Source of the DNA: Malus domestica
Taxonomy: Eukaryota; Streptophyta; Magnoliopsida; Rosales; Rosaceae
Assembly (NCBI RefSeq): GCF_042453785.1
Contig: NC_091670.1
Coordinates: forward strand, 41,365,501-41,429,500
Length of the DNA stretch: 64,000 nt
Direction: 5' to 3'
The notes beneath the pieces were generated by a model. The model saw only the letters and a list, made by a program, of their open reading frames with translations. It was not told where the DNA came from and did no database searches. Made by a program: the position numbers and the translations under genes. Below are positions 1 through 11,832 of the stretch, in pieces. How positions within the stretch are numbered: position 1 is the first letter of the stretch; every line of letters begins with the position of its first letter.

Positions 1-209
1 TCCTTTTTGATAAAACTAAACTATCTAGCCTGTTGTTTTCAAACCGTGACAAAAAATAAGAATAAAGTGGTATTAGCAGCATCAGAATTCCAGAGTTATA
101 CACACAGTCACGGATATCCCAATCAAACTACAAAAGGCCACTCAACTGAGCCAACCGTGCCAAGCAGGGAAGCAACAGAAGCAACAGAAAGCAGAGAAGG
201 AAGGGGAAG

Positions 210-1818
210 ATGGCAGGTCAACTACGAGAAGAGCAGCAGGTAACTAGGCCCAAAGTCATGAAGGTTGACTCTGTGGAGACTTGGGACTCGCATGTTTCCC
301 AAGCCACCAACCAAGGCCGTCCTGTAAGTCTCCTCAACCCTCTCGATTTCTGTTTAATTTGAGCGCTGTTCTAATCTAATCTAAACTGTTTGAAAAATGG
401 GGATTCGAATTTGCGCGAGAGCAGCACACCGCTCTAGCCGACTTGGCTGTTGCACGTGAACATGATTAATTTGATCACAGTTGTGGAATTATGAGTTCGT
501 TGTTGAATTGGTTTTTGGTTGGATGTGTTTGCAGATTATTGCACATTTCACTGCTTCGTGGTGCATGCCTTCGGTGGCTATGAACTCATTCTTCGAGGAA
601 ATTGCCTCAGATTATCCGGATGTTCTGTTTCTCACCGTTGATGTCGACGAGGTTAAGGTAATTAACCTAAATTCTTCAAACAAGCATATGTCTAATCTGT
701 GTATATGTACAGATACATTTTTATCGAACTGGTAAAGTTATATGTTAGAACCCTGTTTGCATTTGGTGATGGTTTATGTTGTGAAGGAGTTTGTTCAAGC
801 CTATCTTGAATCTGTTACTCAACAACACTTCATTGATCTTCTGAACTCGACTTGATTCCGACCTTTTGGTCCGGTGTTTTCGAGTGATTTCTAGTTTGAG
901 GTTATGTCAAACTTTACGAGTTTTACAAACCATTTTGGTGCAAAAGAAGATTCAAAGAAATGGTAATGGAAGAGGACTAAAAACTCGCATTCATGGGAAT
1001 TTTCGTTTAGGGGTTCGATTGGTGCTTGAGTTTCTGTCTATGATTTTTCGGATATTGCTTGTTGAATTGAGTTTTTGGCTTGACATCAACCTCTTTTGGA
1101 GCGTTCACTCGTGTGAACCTTTTCGCTGCGAAGAAAAGGAAGTTTGAAGACTTTCCTATCATGTAATTGTAGTAATCTAGCAAAAGAGAGGGACTAAGGT
1201 GCAGTTTGGGATTGAGGTGATTAAAAAAAAAGCTGGGAGGTTTTTTATGTTTGGTAAACATTCGCTTCAGTTTTTTTTCACAGTTTTGGATGAAATTGTG
1301 TTTGTTAAACATTTAGCTTCAGTTTTTTTGGATGAAAAAAGCCAAAAACAAGAAGTTGCAAAACCCAGCTTTGAAAAACCGGTTTTTTTCACATCTGTTT
1401 TACATAAAAGTTCACCAAACACTATAATACTGCTTTTTTTTTTCAAAAGCATTTTTACAAAAAAGTTTACCAAACACTCTACAGCTTTATTTCACAGCCG
1501 CTTATTCTCACAGCAGGGCAGAAGCAGTTTTTTTTCAAAGCACAACAATACCAAACCAGCCCTAAAACCTCTTATTACAGGAATTTTTCTCTAAAGATTT
1601 CGATGTTGTTTATGATGGCGATACCGATATGGATGTAACTATCTCTCTCCCTTTTGTTTTCATAGGAGGTAGCGACCCGATTGGAGATAAAGGCGATGCC
1701 AACCTTTTCGCTGATAAGGGACGGTGCAACGGTTGACAAGCTCGTGGGTGCCAATCCGGAAGAGATAAGGAAAAGGATTGAGGGTTTCTTTCAGTCCAGA
1801 CGTGCGGATGTTGCATAG
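210..1818 (+). CDS. CXXS1: Thioredoxin-like protein CXXS1 (monothiol, CxxS active site)
   Basis: Three exons: 210-323, 535-657 and 1666-1818, all in phase 0, joining to a 129-residue protein with stop TAG at 1816. Exon 2 carries the active-site segment SWCMPS (Cys48, Ser51), so the resolving cysteine of ordinary thioredoxins is replaced by serine. Exon 3 has the cis-proline loop (MPTF, Pro91) and the end LVGANPEEIRKRIEGF typical of the fold. The family is a cytosolic plant thioredoxin group with disulfide-isomerase or glutathionylation-linked activity rather than classical dithiol reduction; that is family knowledge, not shown here. No signal peptide is seen. The N-terminus is about ten residues longer than I recall for the Arabidopsis protein; a downstream Met at residue 17 could be an alternative start. 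Intron 2 (1008 bp) contains a Harbinger-type MITE. The gene looks intact. Confidence 0.93.
1195..1565. mobile_element. Tourist/Harbinger-like MITE in CXXS1 intron 2
   Basis: The element runs 1198-1562 (365 bp) and is flanked by TAA on both sides (1195-1197 and 1563-1565), the usual PIF/Harbinger target duplication. Its ends are imperfect inverted repeats: left GGTGCAGTTTGGGATTG, right (reverse complement) GGGCTGGTTTGGTATTG. The interior is rich in poly-T and poly-A tracts. A second copy lies at about 21750-22121. No coding capacity. Confidence 0.8.
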
Positions 1819-2112
1819 CACTAGCAGCAGTGTGATATGATACAGTTTGAAGTAGTGAAATAAGTGGTTGTGAATGGTTTTAACACAGATATGGATGATA
1901 AGCTTTTTCTTTGGCTGCTGTACGGATGACGTACACCGAAAACCTACCGATGCTCCGGTTGATAAGCTTGTCACTATAATGTTTTGTGATTTGTAATTTT
2001 GTTTCTTCTGTTCTTTCTGTCTCTAGTGATTGTGCTCTGAAGATGTTGTAATCTTTGACCTCCAGAAGTTGTAAATTGTGGTTGTAAGTGCGGTGGGAAA
2101 TTCCTATAATGT

Positions 2113-2306
2113 GTGAAGAAGTTGTAAAGTGTGCTTGTAAACGTTTTTAGTACAATCTTTAGTAAAAATGCAAGTAAATTCTGGTAAAACCACATAACTG
2201 GTGCTTCTTGCAGAAAGCACTTTAAGTGCTTTTAGAACCCAAAAATATTTTTTTTACAAGCGTTTTCAGTCATTTTAAAAGCACATCCAAACGAGTACTT
2301 AATAAA
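2113..2306. mobile_element. Short MITE-like repeat, family shared with 28046-28262
   Basis: This stretch shares the sub-terminal motif AGAAAGCACTTTAAGTG and the right end AAAAGCACATCCAAACGAG with a second copy at 28046-28262. The ends are rough inverted repeats beginning CTTGTTTG. I could not fix a target-site duplication, so the limits are approximate. Non-coding. Confidence 0.5.
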
Positions 2307-2815
2307 ATAACTGCACCAAACAATCAGGTCTGTATTATTTATCATATCCCAATCCTTATCCGAGCGGCCAAACAAGGCCTATTAACATAAAAGCTCCTTG
2401 ATTTCATGGATTGGATCCAAAATAAAAGGCCCATTTGTTTGGAATTCAAGGCCCAACTCAAAGAACAAAGGACTAAAGATAAAATAAATCAAAATAAAGA
2501 AGTGCAAAACGGAAAAAAGAAGAATTTTGTAGCAGCACGTTCCGTGGTGGATGTGCAATATGGCGACGCACCACCTCCATTTTGTTTGCTTTTCCATAAA
2601 TTCGCAATAAAATAATATCTCTTCCCCTTTCTCTTCCTCCCACTATATTTCCCACCACCGAAATCCCATCGACCAAAATTCACTCAGAAAATTATTTAAT
2701 AAAAAATATTAATTTCGGAAGATTCCATCCCATTGCGTTCCCCGGCCCACCACGGCGGCGCTGTCTCTGCGAGGGTTCACCGCCGGAAATTGGGAAATCC
2801 GGCAAGCATTAATAC
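2307..2815 (+). promoter_or_regulatory. Upstream region of the bHLH gene
   Basis: No gene is visible. A pyrimidine-rich stretch at 2620-2645 and a GC-rich stretch at 2740-2815 directly before the ATG look like promoter and 5' leader of the bHLH gene. I could not identify a specific TATA box or operator with confidence. Confidence 0.35.
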
Positions 2816-4660
2816 ATGGGTTCGCCGCCGCAAAATCCCAACTGGGTCCTCGATTATGGTGTGATTGACGACATTCTTGTACCTGGTGGTGAACTTCCCT
2901 CTCTGGACCCGCCCGGTTTCTCTTGGCCGGATCATTCATTTGCCGGTCCCACCGCCCCCAGGTACCGTATTCACATTTTTTGATAAAGTTCATCTTTTTG
3001 CTGCAATTGGATTTTCCTTGCTGTTGAATGTGATAGTAAATGTTTCTGTGGAGATTATTCAATTTATTTTAATACTGGTTTATTCGAAGTGTCAATTATC
3101 AATTTTGTTTATTAATTCCGGATTTTTTTTTAATTTTTAATTGTGGTTTGATGAGTGAGCGGTAATATAATAATATTTGAGGACTTAATTTGATGATTTA
3201 TGATAAGATAATAATGAACTGATAGAAAGTTCATGAGTTCGAGTCGTGGAAACAGCAAAGCAAGGGTAAAACTGATAGAAAGATCATGAGTTCGAGTCGT
3301 GGAAGCAGCAAAGCAAGGGTAACGCTGTATAACGTTCACGCGACCCTCGCACAACGCGAGCTTTGTTGGCTTGAGGGAGTTTTGCGAGTATAATATTTGT
3401 CATTAACTGCTTAATTTTGTTCTATTTTTATTCCAAATTTTGAGAAATGCTGGCCGTTTTGGGTTATGAAATTGATTGATGTTATAGTAAATGTGCTTTG
3501 ACCATTTAGTTGAATTTACTCCGAAGAGTCCGAAGAGGATGGCGGAATTTGATGAGTAACGTGCTTAGACATTGTGTTGAAAGTGTTCCCTTTGATCATT
3601 ATCTGGCTGTACCATGTTGACAAGATCAACTTACCTTTGTTTCGAGGACGAATTCATTTTCGTGTTGCTATTTTCTCAGCGTGGAATTTGATGACTCGTT
3701 TGGAAATCCAGATGGCATGAAGGAAACTGGGTTGCGGAAACGGTATGTTTACTCTGCCTTATTCCTCATCTTAACTTGTTTGGAGTTCATAGGTTTTTGG
3801 ACTTGTTATTGAACTTGTTCAGAATAATTTTGCTGTGTATTTATCCTTCAGTTTCATCATGATTGAATTACACTTGTTGTTTACATTGCAGGGCGAGGAC
3901 TGGATCATGCAATGTGTCTGGTTCTAAAGCATGTAGAGAGAAAATGCGGCGGGATAGACTGAATGACAGGCATGCTCTAGTTCTATAGTTCTCTAATGCT
4001 CAATGATCTCTCTGTTTCTCTGTCTGTCTGTTTGTCTGTCTCTCTCTCTCTCTCTCTCTCGCTCTCTCACTGTGTTTTTCATTTTGACATTTTTCGCGTA
4101 ACTTTAAGGTTCGTGGAATTGAGTTCTATCCTTGAACCTGGAAGGCCACCCAAAACTGACAAGGTTGCAATACTGGGTGATGCTGCTCAAATGGTAACTC
4201 AGTTACGCGGGGAAGCCCAACAACTAAAAGAGTCAAGTGCGAATCTGCAGGAGACGATAAATGAATTGAAGGTATGTGTGGGTTTGTTATCCAGTTTCTC
4301 TTTCATATATTTTAAGGTATATGAATATGCAGTTCGTGTGAGAAGCTTTGTTCACTTAACTGCTTGAATAGCTGAGTGGATGCTTTTGTGTAGGCCGAGA
4401 AAAATGAACTTCGTGATGAGAAGCAGAGGCTCAAAGCAGAGAAAGAAAACATTGAGCGGCAAATTAAAGCGTTGGGCACTCAACCAAGCTTCTTGCCTCA
4501 CCCTGCTGCAATTCCAACTCCGTTTTCTGCCCCGGGCCAAGTTGTTGGCGGGAAAATGATGCCCTTCGTCGGATACCCTGGAATGTCCATGTGGCAGTTC
4601 ATGCCACCGGCTGCCGTTGATACCTCACAGGACCATGTTCTCCGCCCTCCTGTTGCTTGA
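2816..4660 (+). CDS. bHLH115-like: bHLH transcription factor, subgroup IVc (bHLH115/ILR3-like)
   Basis: Five exons: 2816-2961, 3680-3742, 3892-3969, 4109-4271 and 4394-4660, giving 238 residues. The basic region (KACREKMRRDRLNDR, about residues 82-96) and helix 1 (FVELSSILEPG) are followed by loop PPKTDK, helix 2 (AILGDAAQMVTQLR) and a long leucine-rich coiled coil to about residue 175. The C-terminus, MWQFMPPAAVDTSQDHV then LRPPVA, matches Arabidopsis bHLH115 closely as I remember it. Family knowledge: IVc factors dimerise and activate subgroup Ib bHLH genes under iron deficiency, and the C-terminal PVA end is linked to recognition by BRUTUS-type E3 ligases. The protein should be nuclear. 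Intron 3 has a GC donor (CAG then GCATGC at 3970) and an AG acceptor, an uncommon splice type. Intron 1 contains a degraded SINE. The reading frame is intact. Confidence 0.93.
3210..3390 (+). repeat. Au-SINE-like remnant with internal duplication, in bHLH intron 1
   Basis: The motif GAGTTCGAGTCGTGGAA, resembling a tRNA B box, is followed by CAGCAAAGCAAGGGTAA; this unit occurs twice in tandem (about 3220-3268 and 3271-3321). The second copy continues into a part like the Au SINE body, ending in CGCGAGCTTTGTTGGCTTG. This suggests a tRNA-derived retroposon, but it is too degraded to define ends or a target duplication. Confidence 0.5.
4035..4072 (+). repeat. TC microsatellite in bHLH intron 3
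   Basis: A run of TC dinucleotides, with a TGTCTG-rich lead-in, forms the polypyrimidine-rich part of intron 3. It lies about 40 bp before the acceptor. Confidence 0.8.
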
Positions 4661-5569
4661 GTTGGCAGCTTTGAATTATGTCTTCCCGGTGCTTGTAGAA
4701 TCCTTGAAAGTTGTTTCTCGTTAATGATTATCGTGTTCTAGTTTTCGACTTTCATTGACTGCTTCGGATGAAAATTGTAGTTTTCATCAAACATTTACCT
4801 TGGTCATTTGTATAATTTTCCAAATTTTGACCTGTATACTGATCGGGATCGACGATTTCTGTGCTTTAAGATGCAAACTTTGAGGCATTTATTACACTTG
4901 TGTTTTAGTTTAGCAACTTATGTTTCCTTCTATAGCAAGTATTCGAAATTGTTCTCTTGAAGATCGAGATGCTAGTGAATTTGCACGATTGGTCGTTACG
5001 AAATTGTTCTCTTCAAAATCGGGTTTTAATAATTGAATTCAATAATTAATTTCAAATTTAATCAATCTTTTTATTTTTCAAAAGACTCATAATTTCAAAT
5101 GAAGTTTGAGAATGTCTGGAAAAGTTTGAGCCACACACCTTTTATGTTGAACAGTCGCCTCCCAAAATCATATATGTTGTGAACAGGTATATGACTACTT
5201 TAAATATATGCATCTACATTTCATTCAAATCACCGAAAATCATTCTTCCTTCCAATACTCAACATACTAAGAGAACCATAAAAAAAATCGCCAGAAACTA
5301 AGTTTTTGGGTGTTGGAATCCTAGTTTAGATCGTTGAATCGTAAAGCAAATGCTGACAGAACTACATACAGTAGTGACGAATTTTTGTTTCAATGACATT
5401 GTGGTATGTAAGCCTAGATCTTATCTTCATTTTATCTGTTTAATATTAATTTCGTTTATCCATACTTTGTCAATATACTTAATTGCAATTCATTGTTTAT
5501 TAGAATATTCGAATTTATTTCTATATATATTTATTATTGATTGCTAATAAATATCAAACAAAGTCTTTT
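4661..5569. other. 3' flank of bHLH gene; later part duplicated at 24945-25256
   Basis: No gene seen. The part from about 5240 to 5568 is clearly paralogous to 24945-25256: shared landmarks include AACTACATACAGTAG versus AACTACAAGCACATAGTAG, and a block ending in GATTGCTAATAAATATCAAAC. The first 300 bp would contain the 3' UTR and poly(A) site of the bHLH gene. Confidence 0.6.
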
Positions 5570-5905
5570 GTTAGATCTTGTTAGATCCAAGTACTCTATA
5601 TCTTTCCTTAGTGTCTCTTTCAAAATTTTCATAAGTCTTCCTTTGCCCTTTTTGGTCTCATAGTCGCATCTTCTAATTAAAGAATATGTCGGTCTTCAGT
5701 TTACGTGTCCAAACCATTTTAACTGATTTTCTTTCATCTTATACTCAATTGCAGTCACTCATACTTTACCTTGGATATTCTCGTTTTTAATCTTATCATT
5801 TCTCATGTGTCCACACATCCAACGAAGCATTCTAATCCCCGCTACACTCATTTTTTGCACGTGTTGCTTTTTGAGCTCATTGTTTCGTTGTGGACAGGTA
5901 TGGTT
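5570..5905 (-). pseudogene. Degenerate LINE reverse-transcriptase C-terminus (RTE-like)
   Basis: Read on the minus strand, the DNA encodes the motifs RMLRWMCGHMRNDKIKNE, then IEYKMKENQLKWFGHV, RRCDYET and KETLRKDIEYLD. These match, in order, the C-terminal tail of plant RTE-type LINE reverse transcriptases. In-frame stops interrupt it after GKV and after FGHVN, so it is a dead remnant. No poly(A) tail or target-site duplication was found. LTR element A inserted just beyond its upstream end. Confidence 0.8.
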
Positions 5906-5941
5906 CAAGAAAATAGTAATATCAGTTTTTAAATTAAACCC

Positions 5942-6271
5942 TGTTGATGCACAAAATCGGGTCGATCTTGGACCAACGTAAATCCGACCATGAATCACAC
6001 AAACGCACAAGAGCACGAAGATATATCGTGGTTCACCTTAAGTTGAGGCTACATCCACACTGGTGTTGATTCCATTTCACTATCTCAATGAATGTTGAAT
6101 ATACATGGAGGCTATAGAGGCAATGTTTGCTCTCTTTGCTATTATGTTTGCTCCCCCCTTTAAGTAGGTGTGAGGGAGCCATTTTATAGAATAAGGGTTT
6201 CCTCCCCTCTTACATGAATCATGGGTTAAGTAATGAAGCCCAAATACAGAGGCCCAATATATGGTATAACA
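5942..6271 (-). repeat. Left LTR (3' LTR) of element A
   Basis: 330 bp, bounded by TG and CA. It is similar to the right LTR at 12194-12679 except for a MITE present only in the right copy. Its 3' third resembles the LTRs of element B read in the opposite direction. Confidence 0.88.
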
Positions 6272-7925
6272 GGAGTCCCCTAAGCCTTCAGTCAATAGGG
6301 TATTTTGGCTGGAAACTTCAAATCCAATCCATGTGCGGGCTGAAGTGACTAGATGTCATCCAGAACTAGTACTCGACATAAGATGGTGCTTAACGTGAAG
6401 CAATACTCAGCTAGAGGTAGCATACATTGCGGGGCTGCTCGGCTAGAGGCAATACTCGCGGCGAGGCGGTTGCTCGATTGAAGGCGGTGCTCGTTGCGAG
6501 GCGGCTCGGCTTGTGGCATTCTTCATTGTGAGTATGCACTCGACGTCAGCGTGCACTCAGTATGAGTTAATTCTTGACATGACTCGGATCCGCTTCTATG
6601 TGTCGGGTCCGCAGATTGGGTCCACAAGTTGGGTCTTTGAGTCAGGGCTATCCGTAGGGTTCGTGAGTTGGGTCTATAAGTCGGGTCTTTGAGTTGAGGC
6701 CATCTGTAGGGTCTGTGAGTTGAGTCCACAAATTGGGTTCGTGAGTCGGGGTTCGAGCTCAAGGGTGTCCGATCTTTTAAGTGCCCAAACGAATCCAAGC
6801 TCGCGGGTGTCCAAGCACATATGTGTCCAAATGAGCGAGTGTCCAATCAGACAAGAGATTACCGTTCGGACTAAATCTTTGTCACCATAAGCATATGGCT
6901 TAGTGATCCATAAGCTGATTAATAGTGTCGGTAGGCTTCTTTAATCAGCAACAATGTTGATCAATAGAGCTAGTTGCTCAATAATTCCTGACAATAAATA
7001 ATCGTATAAGTATGAATGCATAATGAATAAATCAAATTGACAAAGTTTGTCAAGGCAAAATATTGTACCATGTGCCTACTACAAATAAATAATTTATTAA
7101 GTTGTGTGGTAAACCACATATTGCATAAGTGACATAGTTAAAGGCAATCACATGACACTAGGCAGCATGTTAAGATTGTACAAATAAATGCCTATTTAGA
7201 CATATGTGATGCAACTAGGATTAGTGAAATTCGAATTATGGATATGGGAAGCATTCTTAGCATAATAATCTAAACATGAACGCATACAAATATATACATA
7301 TATATACACACAAAAATTTGTATTGTGTACCGTACCCACCGTGCCTTAACATTCAAAGAAAGAAAATGTGTCATGTGTCAGACTTCCCACATAGTGGAAT
7401 AGTCATGTGGAATAATCATGATAGAGTCTTATTATAATGATAAGCATGAACGCACAAGGTATGTGGTATTAGCAGCTTGTGTTGGCATAGTAGTAATGAT
7501 GCGACAAAAGATTATCATCATAATAAAATCTTTAAATAAAGACATATCTGTATACTTGCATTGTGTAGTGTGCCCTGAGTCACTAAAGTTCATCCCAACA
7601 TTTAAATAATGAATATAATATTAAAAAATGATTAAAGCTATGTTATTTTAAAAGAAGGTGGCTAACACCTTGTAACAAATATTATAAAATAATAATAATA
7701 AAATATTAAATAGATGATGATATTGAGAAAACAAACATAATGATGTTTGCTGAAAAGGAAAAGTAAAGGTGTTTTTTTTTTCTTTTAGCAGATGGAATTG
7801 GGTGGATACGGTTTCCCTTTGAAAACTTGCAGTGTGCTTGTAATTTTGGCAGAGAAGAGAGAGATCTAGAAAGCCTAAAACAAGGAGGAGCTGCTGCTCC
7901 ATTTGTTAGTTATCATTCCACTAAA

Positions 7926-7957
<32 letters not shown>

Positions 7958-8190
7958 GCATAACTTTGTGTGATGTGCTTTGTCACGTTTTTTACAGTGA
8001 TCATGTGATAAAATCATTAAATAATGTAAATGGTGTAGTGGATGTACAAACTTTACCACGTTTTATGATAATGATCACTGTGATATCACATGTATAGCAA
8101 TAATAATATTATTAGACAATGAGTTGTCATGTTAATGGGGCATAAATGATAATAATAAAGTAAGAAAATAACAAAAGAAAAAGATCTCAT
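6272..8190. other. Element A interior, 3' side: degenerate repeats, no gene
   Basis: Next to the LTR, 6272-6390 matches the corresponding end of element B (the block with CTTCAGTCAATAGGG and CCATGTGCGGGC). From about 6400 to 6530 there are GCTCGGC/GCGAGGCGG units. From about 6590 to 6760 there are diverged units around GGGTCCACAAGTTGGGTC. The rest is AT-rich without recognisable coding. A TA microsatellite lies at about 7924-7957. Confidence 0.6.
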
Positions 8191-8226
8191 CTCCTCTTTG
8201 TCGTGGGGTTTCTCCGGAGCGCATTT

Positions 8227-8560
8227 TCTAGATTATTCACCACAGCCTGATAGCAAGTCACAGTCTGAAAGCATCTCAGCTCTTGGCTAAAATCTGGCAA
8301 CCCAATAGTGTGGTGAAGAATCTTGTTGTCCCGTAATCGTTCGACCCTCTAACCGGCGTTGAGTTCATTGCAGCAGCCGGTGTTGGTGAGCCCGAGCTCG
8401 GTGACAAGGTGGTCAAGCAGAGTCAAGTTAAAGTCACTAGGGACAGTGAACACGTCGCTGACGTCGATTTGGACGAGTCGGCTCGTGAGGTGGCGACCAA
8501 GAGCGGCGTCGCAGGAGTTGATCACGGTAGAGGGTAGATGAGTTGGAGAAATAGGCATCA
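8227..8560 (-). pseudogene. PDC-like: Captured pyruvate decarboxylase fragment inside element A
   Basis: On the minus strand, 8548-8352 encodes a segment with DAALGRHLTSRLVQI, DVFTVPSDFNLTLLDHL and GCCNELNAG, the start of the thiamine-diphosphate-binding N-terminal domain of plant pyruvate decarboxylase (the family motif is VPGDFNLTLLDHL). A stop follows immediately at 8349-8351. The similarity resumes at SNDYGT and, after a one-base frame change, runs through LHHTIGLPDFSQELRCF and VTCYQAVVNNLE, ending near 8227. About 80 codons of the normal protein between NELNAG and SNDYG are missing. There is no intron in the segment. The fragment has no start context of its own, and no activity is expected. 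Its location inside the LTR element implies capture by the retrotransposon. Confidence 0.88.
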
Positions 8561-8606
8561 TTTTGGAGGGGTCTCTTCTTCGTCTTGGAAGGAAGAGAAG
8601 ACGGCA

Positions 8607-11600
8607 GAGGTTGTCACGCCCCGATTCTGACATACGTCCAAGATCGACAAGTGACGTCACCAAGTACTCGTATCTCTTACATACCCCATCTCCGGAATGT
8701 GGCAAATCACAACTCAAGAATCAAATTGCAAAGTAATTTTTCGTTTACTTTATGGCTGTATCTAACCTCATCGTTAGACTGCCTACGTATCCTCAATAGG
8801 ATCAAGCCATTCGTAGTTCCATAATCGTCAACTCTAATCTTTCCGTAAAATACTTCTAACAGAAAATCATAAGGCACCATATTACATATCAACCTTACGT
8901 CAACAACAATTATCATCTTTCATACACGCATGTAACCCATTCTCACACAGATACTTTCCAATTCATCCATCATATAAATCACCCCGTTTCACATAATCCT
9001 GCAAATCATAATATGTAACATATCAAAGAACCAACGAAGCACAATGTTATTCTCAAGTCACATTAATCAATTACTCTAATCATAATAATCTCAATCATAC
9101 CCAATGTCATTCCACAATCACATCAATTAATTAATCATGAATCAAAGATACATGATCTTAGCATTTAATTGTTTAATCAATGAATGCAGTAACATATCAT
9201 TTCACAAATTTAACCAAAGAACTCTAACAACTCTGAAGGAGTCATCCAGACATCCAACGGTTCGTCTGGATCAAATCACAACAGCTCATAATCATAATCT
9301 CATACAACACCATGAAAAGTATGGCTAGAGCGACACAGTTCGGCCGAAGCCTACATCTCTGAAGCTATCTCGATCCAAACTCAATAAAACCTAAGGTGAA
9401 CACGATCCCGGACCATCTCTCAACAGAATCACGAAGTATGAGGGATTCCGGACCAGCTCTTAACGGAATTCAAATGCATACGATTCCTGACCATCACTTA
9501 ACGGAATCGTGGAGCACAATGCATAATCACCACTAAATGAAACCCAAGTTAGATACGATTCTGGAACATCACTCAATGGAATCGCGGAGTAGAAGGGATT
9601 CTGGACCATCTCTTAACGGAATCCGAGTAGATACGATTCCGGACCATCACTCAACGGAATCGCGGAGTAGAAAGGATTCTGGACCATCTCTTAACGGAAT
9701 CTGAGTAGATATGATTCCGGACCATTACTCAACGGAATCGCGGAGTAGAATGTGTAACACCAATCAATGAAACAATACATGGATCAAGTTCTTCAAGGTA
9801 TAAAGACTCAATGAAACAAGAATGAAATAATGACACGAGGGTTGAAACATGTTTCGAAGTAACAAACCCCATAACAATAGGTTAATGGTCCACTACTAGC
9901 CCTCGCATTTCATCACATCAATACAATCATACAATACAAACCATATTTCCAATGCACAAGTCAAATCATACTTAATGAAAATAGATCAATGACCAAAAAT
10001 AAAATAACACTTCAATAGAATTCACATTTAAGTAAGATGGGTCTATGGCATATATATATAATTCACATTTCAATGTGCAATTCGAATCACTTTTCCACAA
10101 ATAATACCCATCCATGAATCAAATCACATTTAATAAAAATAGATCGATGACCAATTATAAAAGAATCACATTTAATAGAAAACACATTTATAAAACCATG
10201 TCATATCCACAAATGATATTAATACCATCACTCAATTAGTAGTAAAGAAGATTAGAAAGGAATCTGGAAAGAAACTAGGTGTGGCAAAAACAGTACTCTG
10301 CTTCTCCACAAAATCTGCAGAAAACAGCACCATTGGACCAAGTTTAGGCTCTCTTTGGAACATTCAAAACTAAACTAAATCAGGTAATATTATATGGGTT
10401 TTGAAGCTTGTGTTCTGTACTTTAAAAGCATACAAAGTTTGCGGAAAACGAAGCTCTAAATTGGAAGTTATGCCAAAAGAAAAACGGAGTCTTGAAACTG
10501 GACACCCAATTTTCTGTTGCTGTTTGGCAGTTCGCGACCCAAGTTTAAATAAGGTTTTGATCAACCAAAACTCAACGGATCTGAGTGAAAAAAATTGGGT
10601 TACAACCATGAACATATGTACTTTCAACACACTAAAATTTTTCTCCAAAGGAGCACATAGAGGCCTAGAAATTAAGAGCCAAAGAAGGCTACTCGAAACT
10701 TGAGTTTTCTTTGCAATGAAATTAATTTTCTGCAGCTTACGTAACAGCCCACTTCCAATTCATATAATAAATCCCAAAATACTTCCAAGTAGTCCAGAAG
10801 TCATGTATACAACATCCAAACTAACATGACTCAAAATTAACAAGAAATTGACCTTTTGAACCAAACCCTTGATCAAGAAATTTGATCTACACACCCAATC
10901 CAAAATACCCAACTCTAATTCATGTTTAGACTAGTTCATTGAATGGTAGAAAACCCTAAACAAAACCAAGAACTCCAAATATATCATGGCAGTTTCAATT
11001 CAAATATATATGTAGCAAGCGTCGACAATACCGACTAAAACCAGAAAAGAAATTGAAGTAAAAGAACCTCATGCTCATTCATTGAATCTGATCAACATAC
11101 ACCACACACAAATGTAGAACAACAGATATTGTAGGACATGTGGAATTAACCCATGGATATCAAGCACATTTTAAAGCCTTCTGTCTGTTATGCTACTCAC
11201 CATTTATATGTATAATCTCTTGGTAGTCTTGCTAAACTGAAGGGCATCAGAGTGATTGGACCAACATGGAGTCCATCGAATCTGCATTGGCATCAATTGA
11301 AAGGTGAGGGTGTGTGAACCGAGAGAGAGACTCCTCCCCCTTCCCCTGGATGAACGGAGATCAGAGAGTCTTTCCCTTTTTTTTTGTTTTTTTGTTTTTT
11401 TTTCTTCTGTCCACTCCCCCTCATTCCTTCTCGATAGTTCTCATTTTCTCTCCTTTTTCTGATGGTCCCTTGCCTTTCACTCTCTTCTTCTCATTGGGCA
11501 TCCTTCCCACAAAGTGGGATTTTAATTAATTAAAAACTATAGTTTAGTAAATGATTTCAAATGTCCATAACTATACCGTTATAATCTGGACTCACAAATG

Positions 11601-11832
11601 GCTTTCGACCATGCGTTCGTGGTTTCAAGATCTATTCGAAAACGTTACTTGTGACCTCGAAAGGTCAACGAATTTTAAATAATTATTTTCTAAACTTCAC
11701 TCTTGGTAACTAATTTAATTGAAATCTAAATTCAATAAATTAATATAAATTTTTGAAAAATAATATAAAATCTCAATAATGCAAATACATAGATTATAAC
11801 AGTGAAATTTGGAAACGGGATTTCACAGAGGT
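8607..11832 (-). mobile_element. 3.2 kb solo LTR nested in element A
   Basis: The element runs 8612-11827, beginning TGTCACGCCCCG and ending GGGATTTCACA, with the 5-bp duplication GAGGT on both sides (8607-8611 and 11828-11832). No second LTR, gag or pol was found between these ends, so I read it as a single very long LTR left by recombination. Orientation on the minus strand is inferred from the TGTGAAATCCC start. A partial relative in the opposite orientation lies at 35276-36221. Confidence 0.75.
9395..9760. repeat. Tandem array in solo LTR (GATTCCGGACCATC...AACGGAATC units)
   Basis: At least seven diverged units share GATTCCGGACCATCTC followed by TTAACGGAATC. Short spacers such as GAGTAGAA alternate with CGGAGTAG. 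The same units recur on the opposite strand at about 35345-35580, which ties the two LTR copies together. Confidence 0.8.

Noticed and set aside
1660..1974. Minus-strand frames over CXXS1 exon 3
   Set aside because: They are shadows of the real + strand exon, which has splice sites and family similarity.
3230..3260. tRNA gene suggested by the GTTCGAGTC box
   Set aside because: No cloverleaf, A box or acceptor stem; the motif belongs to a SINE remnant.
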